NCBI RefSeq assembly: GCF_003443615.1
Contig: NZ_CP031967.1
Location: forward strand, 372,001 to 436,000
Length of the DNA stretch: 64,000 nt
DNA from: Alteromonas sp. BL110
GTDB taxonomy: Bacteria; Pseudomonadota; Gammaproteobacteria; Enterobacterales; Alteromonadaceae
Direction of reading: 5' to 3'
Shown here one piece after another: positions 1 through 8,386 of this stretch (position 1 is its first letter; the number at the start of each line of letters is the position of its first letter). Position numbers and translations under genes: made by a program. Under the pieces are notes generated by a model. The model searched no databases. It was not told the DNA's origin and saw nothing but the letters and a program-made list of their open reading frames with translations.

Positions 1-261
1 GCACTTACTTTGATAAAAGACCAAGCTTTCGATCTCGTTGTGACTGATTACAATATGCCGGAAATGGATGGTCGAGAATTGTCTGAGTTCATTCGTTTTA
101 ATCCAGAAACCACCCACATTCCTATTATTATGGTGACGTCTGAATCGGCAGATAGCGCCCACATGGCAAACATTCAGCAAACTGGGGTAAATGCGTTGTG
201 CGATAAGCCATTTGAGCCAAATGAAGTACGCCAAATGCTCTCTGCACTTTTAGGTAACTAG
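1..261 (+). CDS. response regulator receiver domain, 5' truncated
   Basis: This is the C-terminal part (86 residues) of a CheY-like receiver domain; the reading frame is open to the first base, so the start lies upstream of the window. Visible are the phospho-acceptor strand VVTDYNMPEMDG, the switch Thr/Ser region (VTSES) and the conserved Lys in CDKPF, which together define a complete active site. The protein stops right after the receiver fold, so it is either a stand-alone CheY type or a protein whose receiver is C-terminal. The output partner cannot be seen. Family assignment is secure; pathway is unknown. Confidence 0.9.
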   Translation, partial: ALTLIKDQAFDLVVTDYNMPEMDGRELSEFIRFNPETTHIPIIMVTSESADSAHMANIQQTGVNALCDKPFEPNEVRQMLSALLGN

Positions 262-270
262 CTTTTTTAA

Positions 271-307
271 AGCCTTTCTAAACTATAGCCGCATATCGCG
301 AAAGGCT
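271..307 (+). terminator. weak stem-loop after response regulator
   Basis: AGCCTTTC (271-278) and GAAAGGCT (300-307) form an 8-bp stem with a long loop just downstream of the response-regulator stop. No immediate T-run follows, so termination is only a possibility. Confidence 0.3.
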
Positions 308-387
308 CTCGACTTGCGGCAAACTTATTTTTATTTCTTTTTCAAGACCCTCATATCAAAAACGACTATACATTTTGTAAAAATGAG

Positions 388-416
388 TTGACACAAATAG
401 GGCTTCAACATACATT
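388..416 (+). promoter_or_regulatory. sigma-70 promoter of pheL-pheA
   Basis: A perfect -35 hexamer TTGACA (388-393) is followed after 17 bases by TACATT (411-416), one mismatch from TATAAT. The predicted transcription start is near 423, almost on the ATG of the leader peptide at 424, so the leader may be translated from a leaderless or nearly leaderless mRNA. No better promoter was seen just upstream. Confidence 0.6.
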
Positions 417-423
417 CATCATT

Positions 424-483
424 ATGAAACAGAATATAAAGCACGTAGCATTTTTCTTTTTTGCGTTTACATCCTTTAATTAG
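424..483 (+). CDS. pheL: phenylalanine leader peptide (PheL type)
   Basis: A 19-residue open frame reads MKQNIKHVAFFFFAFTSFN, with six Phe codons of which four are consecutive (451-462). It lies between the promoter and the terminator hairpin that precede pheA. E. coli PheL is a comparable Phe-rich peptide in the same place, where ribosome stalling at Phe codons reports Phe-tRNA shortage. The stop codon (481-483) touches the antiterminator strand, as expected for attenuation. There is no clear Shine-Dalgarno. Function is inferred from architecture and composition, which are highly specific. Confidence 0.88.
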   Translation: MKQNIKHVAFFFFAFTSFN

Positions 484-515
484 GGAGGCGCAGCTACATG
501 CATGAAAACCTCCCT
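482..515 (+). promoter_or_regulatory. antiterminator pairing of the pheA attenuator
   Basis: AGGGAGG (482-488) is exactly complementary to CCTCCCT (509-515), the upstream arm of the terminator. When a ribosome stalls on the Phe codons this pairing can form and block the terminator. When translation reaches the stop codon the ribosome covers 482-488 and the terminator forms. The mutually exclusive helices are seen in sequence; the regulatory logic is that known for E. coli pheA. Confidence 0.75.
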
Positions 516-533
516 CCAGGGAGGTTTTTTTTT
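505..533 (+). terminator. pheA attenuator terminator
   Basis: AAAACCTCCC (505-514) pairs with GGGAGGTTTT (519-528) around a TCCA loop, and the T-run continues to 533. It is a canonical intrinsic terminator lying before the pheA start at 568, hence an attenuator rather than a gene end. Confidence 0.85.
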
Positions 534-567
534 AGCAACATTTTTATACGACTCGCACGGGAACCCT

Positions 568-1749
568 ATGTCAGACAATGCATTAGATACTGTTAGAGAG
601 CGCATTACCGCTTTAGACAGTGAATTACTTACACTACTCTCAGAACGCAGAAAATTAACCAACGAAGTTGCTGAGACGAAAATAAAGCATCACATCCCAG
701 TGAGAGATCAAAAGCGCGAAGAACAGCTGTTAGTTCGCCTAATAAAAGAAGGGCAAAATATCGGTTTAGACCCTCATTATGTAACACAGATCTTTCACGT
801 TATTATCGAAGACTCTGTTTTAAACCAACAAGCTATGCTTGCAGAGCGCGCCAACCCAGGCAGCACACTGCCGTTAAACCGCGTGGCGTTTTTAGGCGAC
901 AAAGGCTCTTACTCATATTTAGCTACGCAGAAGTATTTCTCGCGTAGACCTGGGGAATTACTTGAAATAGGCTGCCAGAGCTTTGCTGAAATCATTCACA
1001 AAGTTGAAAGTACAGAAGCTGATTACGCGGTTCTGCCTATTGAAAATACAACTTCGGGCAGTATCAATGAAGTGTACGATCAGCTGCAGCATACTCAGCT
1101 AAGTATTATTGGCGAGCTTACCCACCCTATTCGACATACATTGTTGGTGGGAACTAACACCAGTATAGATAAGATTAAAACGCTTTATGCGCATCCACAG
1201 GTGTTCACCCAATGCAGCCACTTCTTAGCAGAACTCGGTAACATTGAAGTAAAAACCATGGACAGCACAAGCTCAGCTATGTTGACAGTTAGCGAACTTC
1301 AGCGCGACGACGTAGCTGCTATTGGAAGCGAAGCTGGCGGCAATCTATACGGCCTTATGGCAATTAAGAGTAACTTAGCGAATCAAAAAGAAAACCACAG
1401 TCGCTTTATTGTTGTGGCACGCAATCCAGTGGTAGTGCCGTTACAAGTGCCAGCTAAAACAACCCTTGTAATGTCTACTATTCAAAAGCCGGGGGCTCTT
1501 GTTGAAGCGCTACTTGTGCTTCGAGAAAACAGCATTAACATGACTAAGCTTGAATCTCGCCCAATTCCGGGTAACCCTTGGGAAGAAATGTTTTACATTG
1601 ATGTGGAAGGCAACGTAGAAGACGGCCCTGTACAAAATGCCCTTGATGCTCTGCGTGGTATTACGCGCTACATCAAAGTATTGGGATGTTACCCAAGTGA
1701 GGAAATTAGCCCTACCAAAGTGGCAGCAGCAAGTGCACTGACTGACTAA
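568..1749 (+). CDS. pheA: chorismate mutase / prephenate dehydratase (P-protein)
   Basis: This bifunctional enzyme converts chorismate to prephenate and then phenylpyruvate in phenylalanine synthesis. The 393-residue protein has an N-terminal AroQ chorismate mutase helix bundle (about 1-95), a prephenate dehydratase domain (about 105-285, with ENTTSGSINEVYD) and a C-terminal ACT domain with the Phe-binding motifs GALV and ESRP. Length matches E. coli PheA (386). The frame is open upstream to 502, but that ATG lies inside the attenuator hairpin, so the start is the ATG at 568 (MSDNALDTV). It is controlled by the leader and attenuator at 424-533 and is convergent with tyrA. Confidence 0.96.
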   Translation: MSDNALDTVRERITALDSELLTLLSERRKLTNEVAETKIKHHIPVRDQKREEQLLVRLIKEGQNIGLDPHYVTQIFHVIIEDSVLNQQAMLAERANPGSTLPLNRVAFLGDKGSYSYLATQKYFSRRPGELLEIGCQSFAEIIHKVESTEADYAVLPIENTTSGSINEVYDQLQHTQLSIIGELTHPIRHTLLVGTNTSIDKIKTLYAHPQVFTQCSHFLAELGNIEVKTMDSTSSAMLTVSELQRDDVAAIGSEAGGNLYGLMAIKSNLANQKENHSRFIVVARNPVVVPLQVPAKTTLVMSTIQKPGALVEALLVLRENSINMTKLESRPIPGNPWEEMFYIDVEGNVEDGPVQNALDALRGITRYIKVLGCYPSEEISPTKVAAASALTD

Positions 1750-1754
1750 CGCGA

Positions 1755-1783
1755 AAAAGGCGAGCTCACTGGCTCGCCTTCTT
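1755..1783. terminator. bidirectional terminator between pheA and tyrA
   Basis: GGCGAGC (1759-1765) and GCTCGCC (1772-1778) form a 7-bp GC-rich stem with a 6-base loop. A-rich sequence on the left and T-rich on the right allow it to serve both convergent genes. Confidence 0.85.
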
Positions 1784-1798
1784 ATTCATTCGTTTGGT

Positions 1799-2953
1799 TT
1801 ACTTATCTCTTAGAAGCTGACCGTCATCTGCCTTTAATAGCATTTGTTTACTATCTACCAAGCACTTCTTCGCGTAGTCTCCAAACCAAGCACCGACTCT
1901 CATAAACTGCTCGACAAACCCTTTTTTATCGCCACTCTCAAGTAATGACAATGCAATTCCAAAACGTTCGTAAAAACGGCGTAGCAGTGCAAAATTGTCG
2001 GGGTTATTAAAGATAATATCAGCATAAAGCTGCGGAGACTGTGCAAACAGTCTTCCAACCATTGCTAGCTCTAATCGATAAATAGGCGAGCTAAACATGG
2101 TCAGGGATTCAAGGTTAGGATCTTCACCTTTCAAATGTTGCCCGTACACAAAAGTGTTGAAGTGACGCATGACCTGAATATACGCCATAGCTTGATCGTG
2201 CTCTTGTGCACTTGAGTCATGAATCGTGGCCCCCCAAATTCGCATTTGCTCAATCAGCCAACTGTATTTTTCACTATGGCGTCCATCACATACTACAACG
2301 ACTTGTTTGATCATGCCTGGCGCATCAGGGCCAAACATAGGGTGCAATCCAACAACAGGACCGCTATGCACGGCAAGCATCGCCTCTAAAGGCTTAGCTT
2401 TAATACTCGTTATATCTGCGAGCACGCAATCTTTTGGCAGCATAGTTAATTTGCTGATCACGGCTTCTGTTAAGTTTATAGGTACAGCAACAACAACGAG
2501 TGAAGCACAGCTAAGCATCGATGCCGCTCTACCACTTTCCCAATCGTCTTTTTCAACCACCGAAACTTTATAGTTGCTTCGTTCAAATAAACTGACAAAC
2601 ACGCGACCAAGTGCACCAGCACCACCAATTACTACGACGTTGTCAGTATCGGGTTTTACGCATCGATACTTGTTATTTTGCGTGTGATAAGACTCTCGCA
2701 TTACGCGTCGTAATAAGTCTTCTGTGAGCTCGGGAGAAACCCCTAGTGCCTCGGCCTGAGCGCGGCGTGATGCAATCAACGCTTTTTCACGTTCAGGTAC
2801 ATAAACAGGCATGCCTGCTTCAGCCTTAATCTGGCCGACTTGGGTTGTGATTTGATTGCGTTTTGCGAGTAACTCGACAAGCTGGGAATCCAGCTCGTCG
2901 ATACCTTCTCGCAGCGTATCTAACTGTTTTAAGTGCTGCGATAAATCGGCCAT
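1799..2953 (-). CDS. tyrA: chorismate mutase / prephenate dehydrogenase (T-protein)
   Basis: TyrA makes prephenate and oxidises it with NAD to 4-hydroxyphenylpyruvate for tyrosine. The 384-residue protein has an AroQ mutase domain (about 1-90), a Rossmann NAD-binding start ([16 protein letters not shown], about residue 107) and the helical dehydrogenase dimerisation domain. Length equals that of enterobacterial TyrA (about 373). It lies 74 bp downstream of aroF on the same strand and is probably cotranscribed with it from the TyrR-controlled promoter. An intercistronic hairpin separates the two. Confidence 0.96.
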   Translation of the reverse strand: MADLSQHLKQLDTLREGIDELDSQLVELLAKRNQITTQVGQIKAEAGMPVYVPEREKALIASRRAQAEALGVSPELTEDLLRRVMRESYHTQNNKYRCVKPDTDNVVVIGGAGALGRVFVSLFERSNYKVSVVEKDDWESGRAASMLSCASLVVVAVPINLTEAVISKLTMLPKDCVLADITSIKAKPLEAMLAVHSGPVVGLHPMFGPDAPGMIKQVVVVCDGRHSEKYSWLIEQMRIWGATIHDSSAQEHDQAMAYIQVMRHFNTFVYGQHLKGEDPNLESLTMFSSPIYRLELAMVGRLFAQSPQLYADIIFNNPDNFALLRRFYERFGIALSLLESGDKKGFVEQFMRVGAWFGDYAKKCLVDSKQMLLKADDGQLLRDK

Positions 2954-2988
2954 TCTGTCTTATCCTTGAATCAAATGGCACGGGGCTT

Positions 2989-3011
2989 ATGGGCAATTTT
3001 ATATTGCCCAT
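2989..3011. other. aroF-tyrA intercistronic hairpin
   Basis: ATGGGCAAT (2989-2997) and ATTGCCCAT (3003-3011) form a perfect 9-bp stem with a TTTAT loop. No T-run follows on the coding strand, so it looks more like an mRNA processing or stability element than a terminator. Confidence 0.55.
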
Positions 3012-3027
3012 TAGGCGTCACTTTTTA

Positions 3028-4116
3028 TTAGGCCACCGTGCGCTTATTTTGGCGTAAGGGTAACACAGTTATTAATTTATCTCTGGTTTGAGAGATTAAG
3101 TTTTCTGTTGTTTCCCAATCGATACAACCGTCTGTAATTGAAACTCCGTACTCTAGTTCTTCGGGCTTCTTACCTTCCGCTTTTTGGTTACCGGGCTTCA
3201 AATGACTTTCCAGCATAACGCCAATAATAGACTGATTACCTTCCAGGATTTGATTTACCACGTTCTGCGCAACTAACGGCTGGCGACGGTAATCTTTTGA
3301 AGAATTTGCATGGCTACAGTCAACCACTAGCCCCGCAGTCAATCCAGCATCCTGAAGCTCAATTTCGCATTCTGATACACATACCGAATCGTAATTTGGC
3401 TGCTTACCGCCGCGCAGAATGATATGGCCGTCAGGGTTACCACTGGTACCGATAATACTTACCTGCCCCTGCTTGTTGATTCCCATAAAGCGATGGCCTG
3501 AGGCGGCAGATTTAAGCGCATTAATTGCAATATCTAGGCTTCCATCTGTACCATTTTTAAAGCCCACTGGCATCGACAGGCCACTGGCCATTTCTCGGTG
3601 TGTTTGTGACTCAGAGGTGCGCGCACCAATAGCCGCCCAACTAAATAGTTCAGCAAGGTATTGAGGGCTTATTGGATCTAGTGCTTCTGTAGCAACAGGC
3701 AATTCCAGCTCAGCTAACCAAATTAGAAGCTCTCTTGCTTTGCGAAGACCCGTTTCAATATCAAACGTCCCATCAATATGAGGGTCGTTAATTAGGCCTT
3801 TCCAGCCTGTTGTAGTACGCGGCTTTTCGAAGTACACACGCATAACGATAAACAGCGTATCTTTGCATGACTCATGAAGCTCTTTAAGCTTAAGCGCATA
3901 CTCTTTGGCTGCTTCAATATCGTGTATAGAACAGGGACCACACACAACAAGTAATCTGTGATCACGGCGATGAATGATATCTGATACGATTTTTCTCGAC
4001 TCTGATATCGCCGCTAACGCTTTGTCTGACACAGGCAATTCAGCACTAAGCGCTTCTGGGGTAATAAGTACATCTTCTGTACTTACGTGAACATTATTTA
4101 CGGTGTCCTTGATCAT
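3028..4116 (-). CDS. aroF: 3-deoxy-7-phosphoheptulonate (DAHP) synthase, probably Tyr-regulated
   Basis: This is the first enzyme of the shikimate pathway, condensing phosphoenolpyruvate and erythrose-4-phosphate. The 362-residue class I (AroFGH) protein contains VVCGPCSIHD, the KPRTTTGWKGL substrate loop and the NSSKDYRRQP region. The operon with tyrA and the TyrR-box-like site upstream make the tyrosine-sensitive AroF isoenzyme the most likely identity; isoenzyme type cannot be proved from motifs alone. An AG-rich ribosome-binding region precedes the ATG. Confidence 0.92.
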   Translation of the reverse strand: MIKDTVNNVHVSTEDVLITPEALSAELPVSDKALAAISESRKIVSDIIHRRDHRLLVVCGPCSIHDIEAAKEYALKLKELHESCKDTLFIVMRVYFEKPRTTTGWKGLINDPHIDGTFDIETGLRKARELLIWLAELELPVATEALDPISPQYLAELFSWAAIGARTSESQTHREMASGLSMPVGFKNGTDGSLDIAINALKSAASGHRFMGINKQGQVSIIGTSGNPDGHIILRGGKQPNYDSVCVSECEIELQDAGLTAGLVVDCSHANSSKDYRRQPLVAQNVVNQILEGNQSIIGVMLESHLKPGNQKAEGKKPEELEYGVSITDGCIDWETTENLISQTRDKLITVLPLRQNKRTVA

Positions 4117-4187
4117 GGGAGCTCTCTTACTCTCTTAACTACAAATAAAAACGGAAAATTAAACGCCAAAAGAGTGTGTAATCTGCA

Positions 4188-4205
4188 TGTAAACTTTATT
4201 ATACA
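4188..4205 (-). promoter_or_regulatory. TyrR-box-like operator overlapping aroF -10
   Basis: The 18-mer is TGTAAA-N6-TATACA on the + strand, one mismatch from the TyrR consensus TGTAAA-N6-TTTACA. On the gene strand it embeds TATAAT (4198-4203), a consensus -10, 72 bp before the aroF ATG. A regulator bound here would occlude RNA polymerase, the usual arrangement for repression by TyrR with tyrosine. No good -35 is visible. Operator identity is inferred from the consensus and the gene pair it precedes. Confidence 0.65.
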
Positions 4206-4382
4206 ACCAGCTTTTCTATATTTCTTTAACGTCATTGACTTTTTAACAACTTAAGCATAATCGCGCAAGCAATAACGAATAATACTTTAATCTAGGGTAG
4301 ATTCGAAGCAAATGAGCATGACTAAATGGCAATGCCCCATATTTAAAGCTCAAATTTTAATCGGCAGTGAGGTTTAATCCTT

Positions 4383-4571
4383 TTAACTTAGCTTGCCCAG
4401 TTTGTAAGCGTCCCCCATAAGTACATCGCCAGCCATCGCACTCGATAAGACTGCTATTAGAAATAACATCTCTCTTGCATTCTCGATGCCACTAAAAAAG
4501 CTCCAGGCAGCAAACATCAACACCGATAATCCCAATTGAGTGGCAATAAATTTAATATATATTTGCTTCAC
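4383..4571 (-). CDS. small membrane protein, unknown
   Basis: A 62-residue frame starts with GTG, preceded by GAGG at suitable spacing. It contains two hydrophobic stretches (about 8-27 and 32-50) and few charges, so it is probably a two-span inner-membrane protein. No family is recognised. It stands alone between aroF and the divergent enoyl-CoA hydratase-family gene. Confidence 0.55.
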   Translation of the reverse strand: MKQIYIKFIATQLGLSVLMFAAWSFFSGIENAREMLFLIAVLSSAMAGDVLMGDAYKLGKLS

Positions 4572-4750
4572 TTTTTATCCTCGAAGAAGCTAAGCGTGCT
4601 TACGTTAGTGATTCACATCTTCGAGCACCATAGATCTATGTACCTTAAATTTATGTAGCTCGAGTTATTAACGGGCATAAATAAGCTAAATTTCTCATTC
4701 ATTGTCTAGGTTTTGTATGATTGTCACAAAGGAATAATAACGAGAACACG

Positions 4751-5467
4751 ATGCAACATTTAACTATCACCTATACTGGCAACGTAGCTACGTTGACTAT
4801 GACAAATGGTGAAAACCGCCATAACCCTGTATTTGCAAAAGAGATGCTTTTAGCTTTAGATGATGTTAAAAGTAATGAAAGCTGTAAAGCACTGGTGATC
4901 ACATCAAATGATGAGAAATGCTTTAGCTTAGGTATTGATACCGATTGGCTGATGCCGGCTATGAAAGCGGGGCGCAATGATGAAATTAAGCAGTTCATGC
5001 ATGACATGGACAATGTATTTAAAACCCTACTCCTCTACCCACTCCCTGTTATCGCGGCTATCAATGGCCACGCCTTTGGTAATGGAGCAATTTTGGCGTG
5101 TGCTTGCGACTTTAGGTTCATGCGCTCAGACAAAGGCTTTTTCTGCTTCCCTGAGGTAGACTTATCTATTCCCTTTTTGCCGGGAATGATTGAGTTTGTT
5201 AAAAAAGCGATGCCTTATTATCGGTTTAACGAAATGAAGCTTTCAGGAAGACGTGTTTCCGGTAAGGAATTAGAACAAGATCATGTGGTCGAGAAAGCAT
5301 ACGATACTCATGAAAGCTTGCTGGAGGGTGCGCTGAACTACGCCAAAACCTTTGATAAAAAGCGAGGTATATTTGGCGAACACAAAAAGCGACTGCACAA
5401 ACATATTGTTCACACTATAGACAGCGAGAATAAGCCACTTATTGAAGCCCTCTCTCTTATGGCTTAA
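4751..5467 (+). CDS. enoyl-CoA hydratase/isomerase family protein
   Basis: The 238-residue protein has a crotonase fold. The oxyanion-hole region reads AAINGHAFGNGAILACACDFR and a second conserved stretch reads FPEVDLSIPFLPG. The first catalytic Glu of true hydratases (GGGxE) is replaced by GNGAI, while the downstream Glu in PEVD is kept. This pattern fits one-Glu enoyl-CoA isomerases better than hydratases. The frame extends upstream to a TTG at 4721, but AAAGGA at about 4728-4733 is placed for the ATG at 4751. It is monocistronic and followed by a hairpin. Confidence 0.85.
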   Translation: MQHLTITYTGNVATLTMTNGENRHNPVFAKEMLLALDDVKSNESCKALVITSNDEKCFSLGIDTDWLMPAMKAGRNDEIKQFMHDMDNVFKTLLLYPLPVIAAINGHAFGNGAILACACDFRFMRSDKGFFCFPEVDLSIPFLPGMIEFVKKAMPYYRFNEMKLSGRRVSGKELEQDHVVEKAYDTHESLLEGALNYAKTFDKKRGIFGEHKKRLHKHIVHTIDSENKPLIEALSLMA

Positions 5468-5496
5468 TTATCTAGCGGACTGGTATTACATCTAAC

Positions 5497-5530
5497 AAAG
5501 CTGTGTGAACCAAGAAGTTAACACAGCTTT
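5497..5530. terminator. convergent hairpin
   Basis: AAAGCTGTGT (5497-5506) and ACACAGCTTT (5521-5530) give a perfect 10-bp stem with a 14-base loop between two convergent genes. The flanking T-tract is short, so it may work as a weak bidirectional terminator. Confidence 0.55.
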
Positions 5531-5554
5531 ACATAGTAATTTCTATTGAGGAAT

Positions 5555-6205
5555 TTAATTACTACTAGTGTTTTTTTTTGAAGGCTTTGACGTCCGTTTT
5601 CTGAACAAATCTACATTCACTCCCCAATGAAGTGATGCTATCCGCATTAAAACTGTTACACCAACTGAGCCCAAAATACACCAAATATAGGGTATATCGA
5701 CTGCAAATAGCGCGGCATATGTTAGTCCTCCCGCAAAACAAGCGCTCGCATAGATATCTCCACGCATAACATAAGGCACCTCTCTGCACACCACGTCCCT
5801 CATTAAACCACCGAATATGCCTGTGGTCATCCCCATGGTTAAAGCAACAATCATCCCTGTACCGCTAATTAAGGCTTTTTCAATACCTATTACGTTAAAT
5901 ATAGCGAGCCCTATTGTATCAATCAAAATGAAATAAGAGTTTGAAGGAGACGGAAAATAGCGTATTAATAACACAGTAGCGATAATCGCACTGTAAGTTG
6001 CTAAAAGGTATTCGGATGTTTCTACCCAAAATATTGGTTTTCCCAAAAGTAAATCTCTTAGCGTGCCTCCGCCGAGCGCCGTCATAACGCCCACAACCAC
6101 TATTCCGAAACCGTTAATTTTCTTCTCATGCCCCAACAGTGCGCCTGATATAGCGAAGAACGCGACACCCAAAATGCCTAGCACAATGAAATATTCAGAA
6201 GTCAT
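5555..6205 (-). CDS. TRIC/UPF0126-family inner-membrane protein
   Basis: The 216-residue, highly hydrophobic protein has about seven membrane spans and an internal duplication typical of the UPF0126 (YicG/YadS) family. Each half carries the glycine motif before a charged RD: ALGGGTLRDLLLG and GIFGGLMRDVV. Bacterial members of this family form trimeric cation channels related to TRIC. The physiological substrate here is not deducible. The Lys/Ser-rich tail is cytoplasmic in style. Confidence 0.88.
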   Translation of the reverse strand: MTSEYFIVLGILGVAFFAISGALLGHEKKINGFGIVVVGVMTALGGGTLRDLLLGKPIFWVETSEYLLATYSAIIATVLLIRYFPSPSNSYFILIDTIGLAIFNVIGIEKALISGTGMIVALTMGMTTGIFGGLMRDVVCREVPYVMRGDIYASACFAGGLTYAALFAVDIPYIWCILGSVGVTVLMRIASLHWGVNVDLFRKRTSKPSKKNTSSN

Positions 6206-6274
6206 TCTGCTCTCTATTAAAAAACCTTAATGTATGTAATGGATAGAACAGGAAAAAGATCGAATTTCAGGCAC

Positions 6275-6302
6275 AAAAAAGCCCGCTTGAAGCGGGCTTT
6301 TT
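6275..6302 (-). terminator. terminator of the rpsP-rplS operon
   Basis: AAAGCCCGCTT and AAGCGGGCTTT (about 6278-6300) form a strong inverted repeat flanked by A and T runs, just after the rplS stop. The symmetry makes it bidirectional. Confidence 0.9.
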
Positions 6303-6334
6303 CGAAGTTAACAATAACGCAAGGATTAGTAATC

Positions 6335-6694
6335 TTAGTTAAGCTTCTCTTTGATACGTGCAGATTTACCTGAACGCTCACGTAGATAGTAAAGCTTAGC
6401 ACGACGAACCGCACCGCGACGTTTAACTTCAATTGAAGAAACTGCCGGGCTGTGTGTTTGGAACACACGCTCAACGCCTTCGCCGCTAGAAATTTTACGC
6501 ACGGTAAAAGACGAGTGCAGACCACGGTTACGCTTAGCGATAACAACACCTTCATATGCCTGAAGACGCTCTTTGTCACCTTCGGTAACGCGAACTTTAA
6601 CAACTACTGTGTCACCTGGACCAAACGCAGGAACATCAGTCTTTAGCTGTGCTTCTTCGATTTTTTTGATGATATCTTGACTGACTTTGCTCAT
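6335..6694 (-). CDS. rplS: 50S ribosomal protein L19
   Basis: The 119-residue L19 lies at the 30S-50S interface. [13 protein letters not shown], the [10 protein letters not shown] region and [15 protein letters not shown] are characteristic. Two ATGs are adjacent; AGAGG is too close to the first (6697), so the second at 6694 is preferred. It is the last gene of the rpsP-rimM-trmD-rplS operon and is followed by a strong terminator. Confidence 0.97.
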   Translation of the reverse strand: MSKVSQDIIKKIEEAQLKTDVPAFGPGDTVVVKVRVTEGDKERLQAYEGVVIAKRNRGLHSSFTVRKISSGEGVERVFQTHSPAVSSIEVKRRGAVRRAKLYYLRERSGKSARIKEKLN

Positions 6695-6712
6695 CATATC
6701 CTCTCGTCCTAG

Positions 6713-7474
6713 TTAACTGTCATCTTGCCGCAACAGTGCTTGATATTGATCAAGCAAACGTTGTTGCTCCTCAGTCAGAGCTAGGTGATTTAACAATTCA
6801 GGGCGACGCTGCCAGGTTCTACCTAATGACTGCATCAATCGCCACTGCCTAATTTTTTCATGGTCCCCACTTAACAACACCTCAGGTACCTTTTGACCAT
6901 CAAGTATTTCGGGCCGCGTATAATGCGGACAATCCAAAAGACCGTCAGTGAAAGAATCTTCGATTGCTGAAGCTTTATGCCCCAACACACCGGGAACAAG
7001 CCTAGCAACGGCATCCATAAGGACCATTGCAGGTAGTTCACCGCCGCTTAACACGTAATCACCAATAGACACTTCTTCATCTACATGGCTTTCGATTACC
7101 CGCTCGTCGATGCCTTCATATCGCCCGCAAATTAAAATTGTGCGGTCAATATTAGCAAGGCGTTGTACGCCCGCTTGGTCAAGGGGTTTCCCTTGGGGTG
7201 ATAAGTAGATCACCTTACTTTTTTCACCGCCCACTTGCTTGGCGGCTTGTATCGCGTCAGTTAGCGGTTTTACCATCATCAGCATACCGGGGCCGCCTCC
7301 GTAGGGGCGGTCGTCTACTGTACGATGGCGGTCATGTGTAAAGTCACGGGGGTTGAAGGTGTCAACCGATACCGTTCCAAACTTAACAGCTCGTCCTATC
7401 ACACCCTGTTGGGTAAAAGGGGCAAACATATCTGGAAACAGGCTAACAACGCCAAACCACTTTTCCGGTGTCAC
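6713..7474 (-). CDS. trmD: tRNA (guanine-37-N1)-methyltransferase
   Basis: TrmD uses S-adenosylmethionine to make m1G37 in tRNAs reading codons that begin with C, preventing +1 frameshifting. The 253-residue protein has the SPOUT trefoil-knot motif [15 protein letters not shown], the [12 protein letters not shown] loop and [12 protein letters not shown]. Its start follows directly on the rimM stop, suggesting coupled translation. Confidence 0.97.
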   Translation of the reverse strand: MTPEKWFGVVSLFPDMFAPFTQQGVIGRAVKFGTVSVDTFNPRDFTHDRHRTVDDRPYGGGPGMLMMVKPLTDAIQAAKQVGGEKSKVIYLSPQGKPLDQAGVQRLANIDRTILICGRYEGIDERVIESHVDEEVSIGDYVLSGGELPAMVLMDAVARLVPGVLGHKASAIEDSFTDGLLDCPHYTRPEILDGQKVPEVLLSGDHEKIRQWRLMQSLGRTWQRRPELLNHLALTEEQQRLLDQYQALLRQDDS

Positions 7475-7996
7475 TTAAAACCCCGGGTCCCAGTCAACTT
7501 TAATGACCTTCGCTTCTTTATCTACCTCTTGTACGACTTCGTCGAACACAAAAGGTAATAGTCTTTCTTTTTGACCAAAAGCATCACCTACGTTCGCTTT
7601 AACGTGAATCACGTCGTTCGCTCCTGTATTAAACACTTCTTTCACCACACCTAAGTCGTAACCTTGCGTTGTTACCACTTTCATGCCGGTGAGCTCACGC
7701 CAATAAACCCCTTCGTCACCTAAATCAGGCAGCTGTGAAGCATTTATATTGATATCCAAGTTTTTGATGCGCTCGGCATCATCTCGACTATCAACGCCCA
7801 CAATTTTTGCAACGAGGTTTTTACCGTGCGGTCGCCACTGGTCAATTTGGTATTCTCTTTCTTCGCCAAGAAACCAAGGCGTGTACTCGAAAATACCTTC
7901 TGGCGTTTCTGTATAGCTGTTGATTTTGACCCAACCTTTAACACCGTACGGTGCGCCAATTTTGCCAACAATCACTTTGTCAGACGCTAGACTCAT
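7475..7996 (-). CDS. rimM: 16S rRNA processing protein RimM
   Basis: RimM binds S19 and assists maturation of the 30S head. The 173-residue protein has the N-terminal RimM barrel (VGKIGAPYGVKGWVKINSYT) and a C-terminal PRC-like barrel (EGVYWRELTGMKVVT, LLPFVFDEVVQEVD). It sits between rpsP and trmD in the usual operon order. The protein is entirely ordinary for the family. Confidence 0.97.
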   Translation of the reverse strand: MSLASDKVIVGKIGAPYGVKGWVKINSYTETPEGIFEYTPWFLGEEREYQIDQWRPHGKNLVAKIVGVDSRDDAERIKNLDININASQLPDLGDEGVYWRELTGMKVVTTQGYDLGVVKEVFNTGANDVIHVKANVGDAFGQKERLLPFVFDEVVQEVDKEAKVIKVDWDPGF

Positions 7997-8019
7997 CTAT
8001 ACCACCAGTTAATAACAGC

Positions 8020-8271
8020 TTACGCTGCAGATTTTTTCGCTTCTTTTACCAAGCTAGAAACGCGATCTGATAAGCTCGCGCCTACGCCAACCCAGTAATC
8101 TACACGCTCTAGATCTACGCGAAGACGTTCCGCTTGACCTTGTGCAGTTGGGTTGAAGAAACCGATGTTTTCAATGAAACGACCGTTTCTTGCACGACGG
8201 CTATCAGCCACCACTAGTTGATAAAATGGACGCTTTTTCGCGCCACCACGCTGTAAACGAATAGTAACCAT
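8020..8271 (-). CDS. rpsP: 30S ribosomal protein S16
   Basis: The 83-residue S16 starts [20 protein letters not shown] and has the [13 protein letters not shown] segment typical of the family. It is the first gene of the operon and lies 88 bp downstream of a strong promoter. In E. coli ffh is immediately upstream; here ffh is about 20 kb away, so this promoter serves the operon alone. Confidence 0.97.
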   Translation of the reverse strand: MVTIRLQRGGAKKRPFYQLVVADSRRARNGRFIENIGFFNPTAQGQAERLRVDLERVDYWVGVGASLSDRVSSLVKEAKKSAA

Positions 8272-8358
8272 AAATGCCTCAAACTCGTTGTAGCGTTACC
8301 GTTAACTTAAGCCTTCATTCAACGACTAAAAATTAGACGCCAATTGGAAGGCCGCCGA

Positions 8359-8386
8359 ATTATACGGATATCACCACTCAATGCAA
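8359..8386 (-). promoter_or_regulatory. promoter of the rpsP operon
   Basis: On the minus strand TTGCAT (8381-8386), a 16-base spacer and a perfect TATAAT (8359-8364) precede a GC-rich discriminator. The GC-rich discriminator is typical of stringently controlled ribosomal promoters; that regulation is inference. Confidence 0.65.

Noticed and set aside
502..567. Upstream extension of pheA to an ATG at 502
   Set aside because: The ATG and next codons lie inside the attenuator terminator stem, and the extra 22 residues are not part of the P-protein family; the ATG at 568 begins the chorismate mutase domain.
6217..6603. Minus-strand frame of 128 codons over rplS
   Set aside because: It overlaps rplS in another frame and runs through the operon terminator; its composition is not protein-like.
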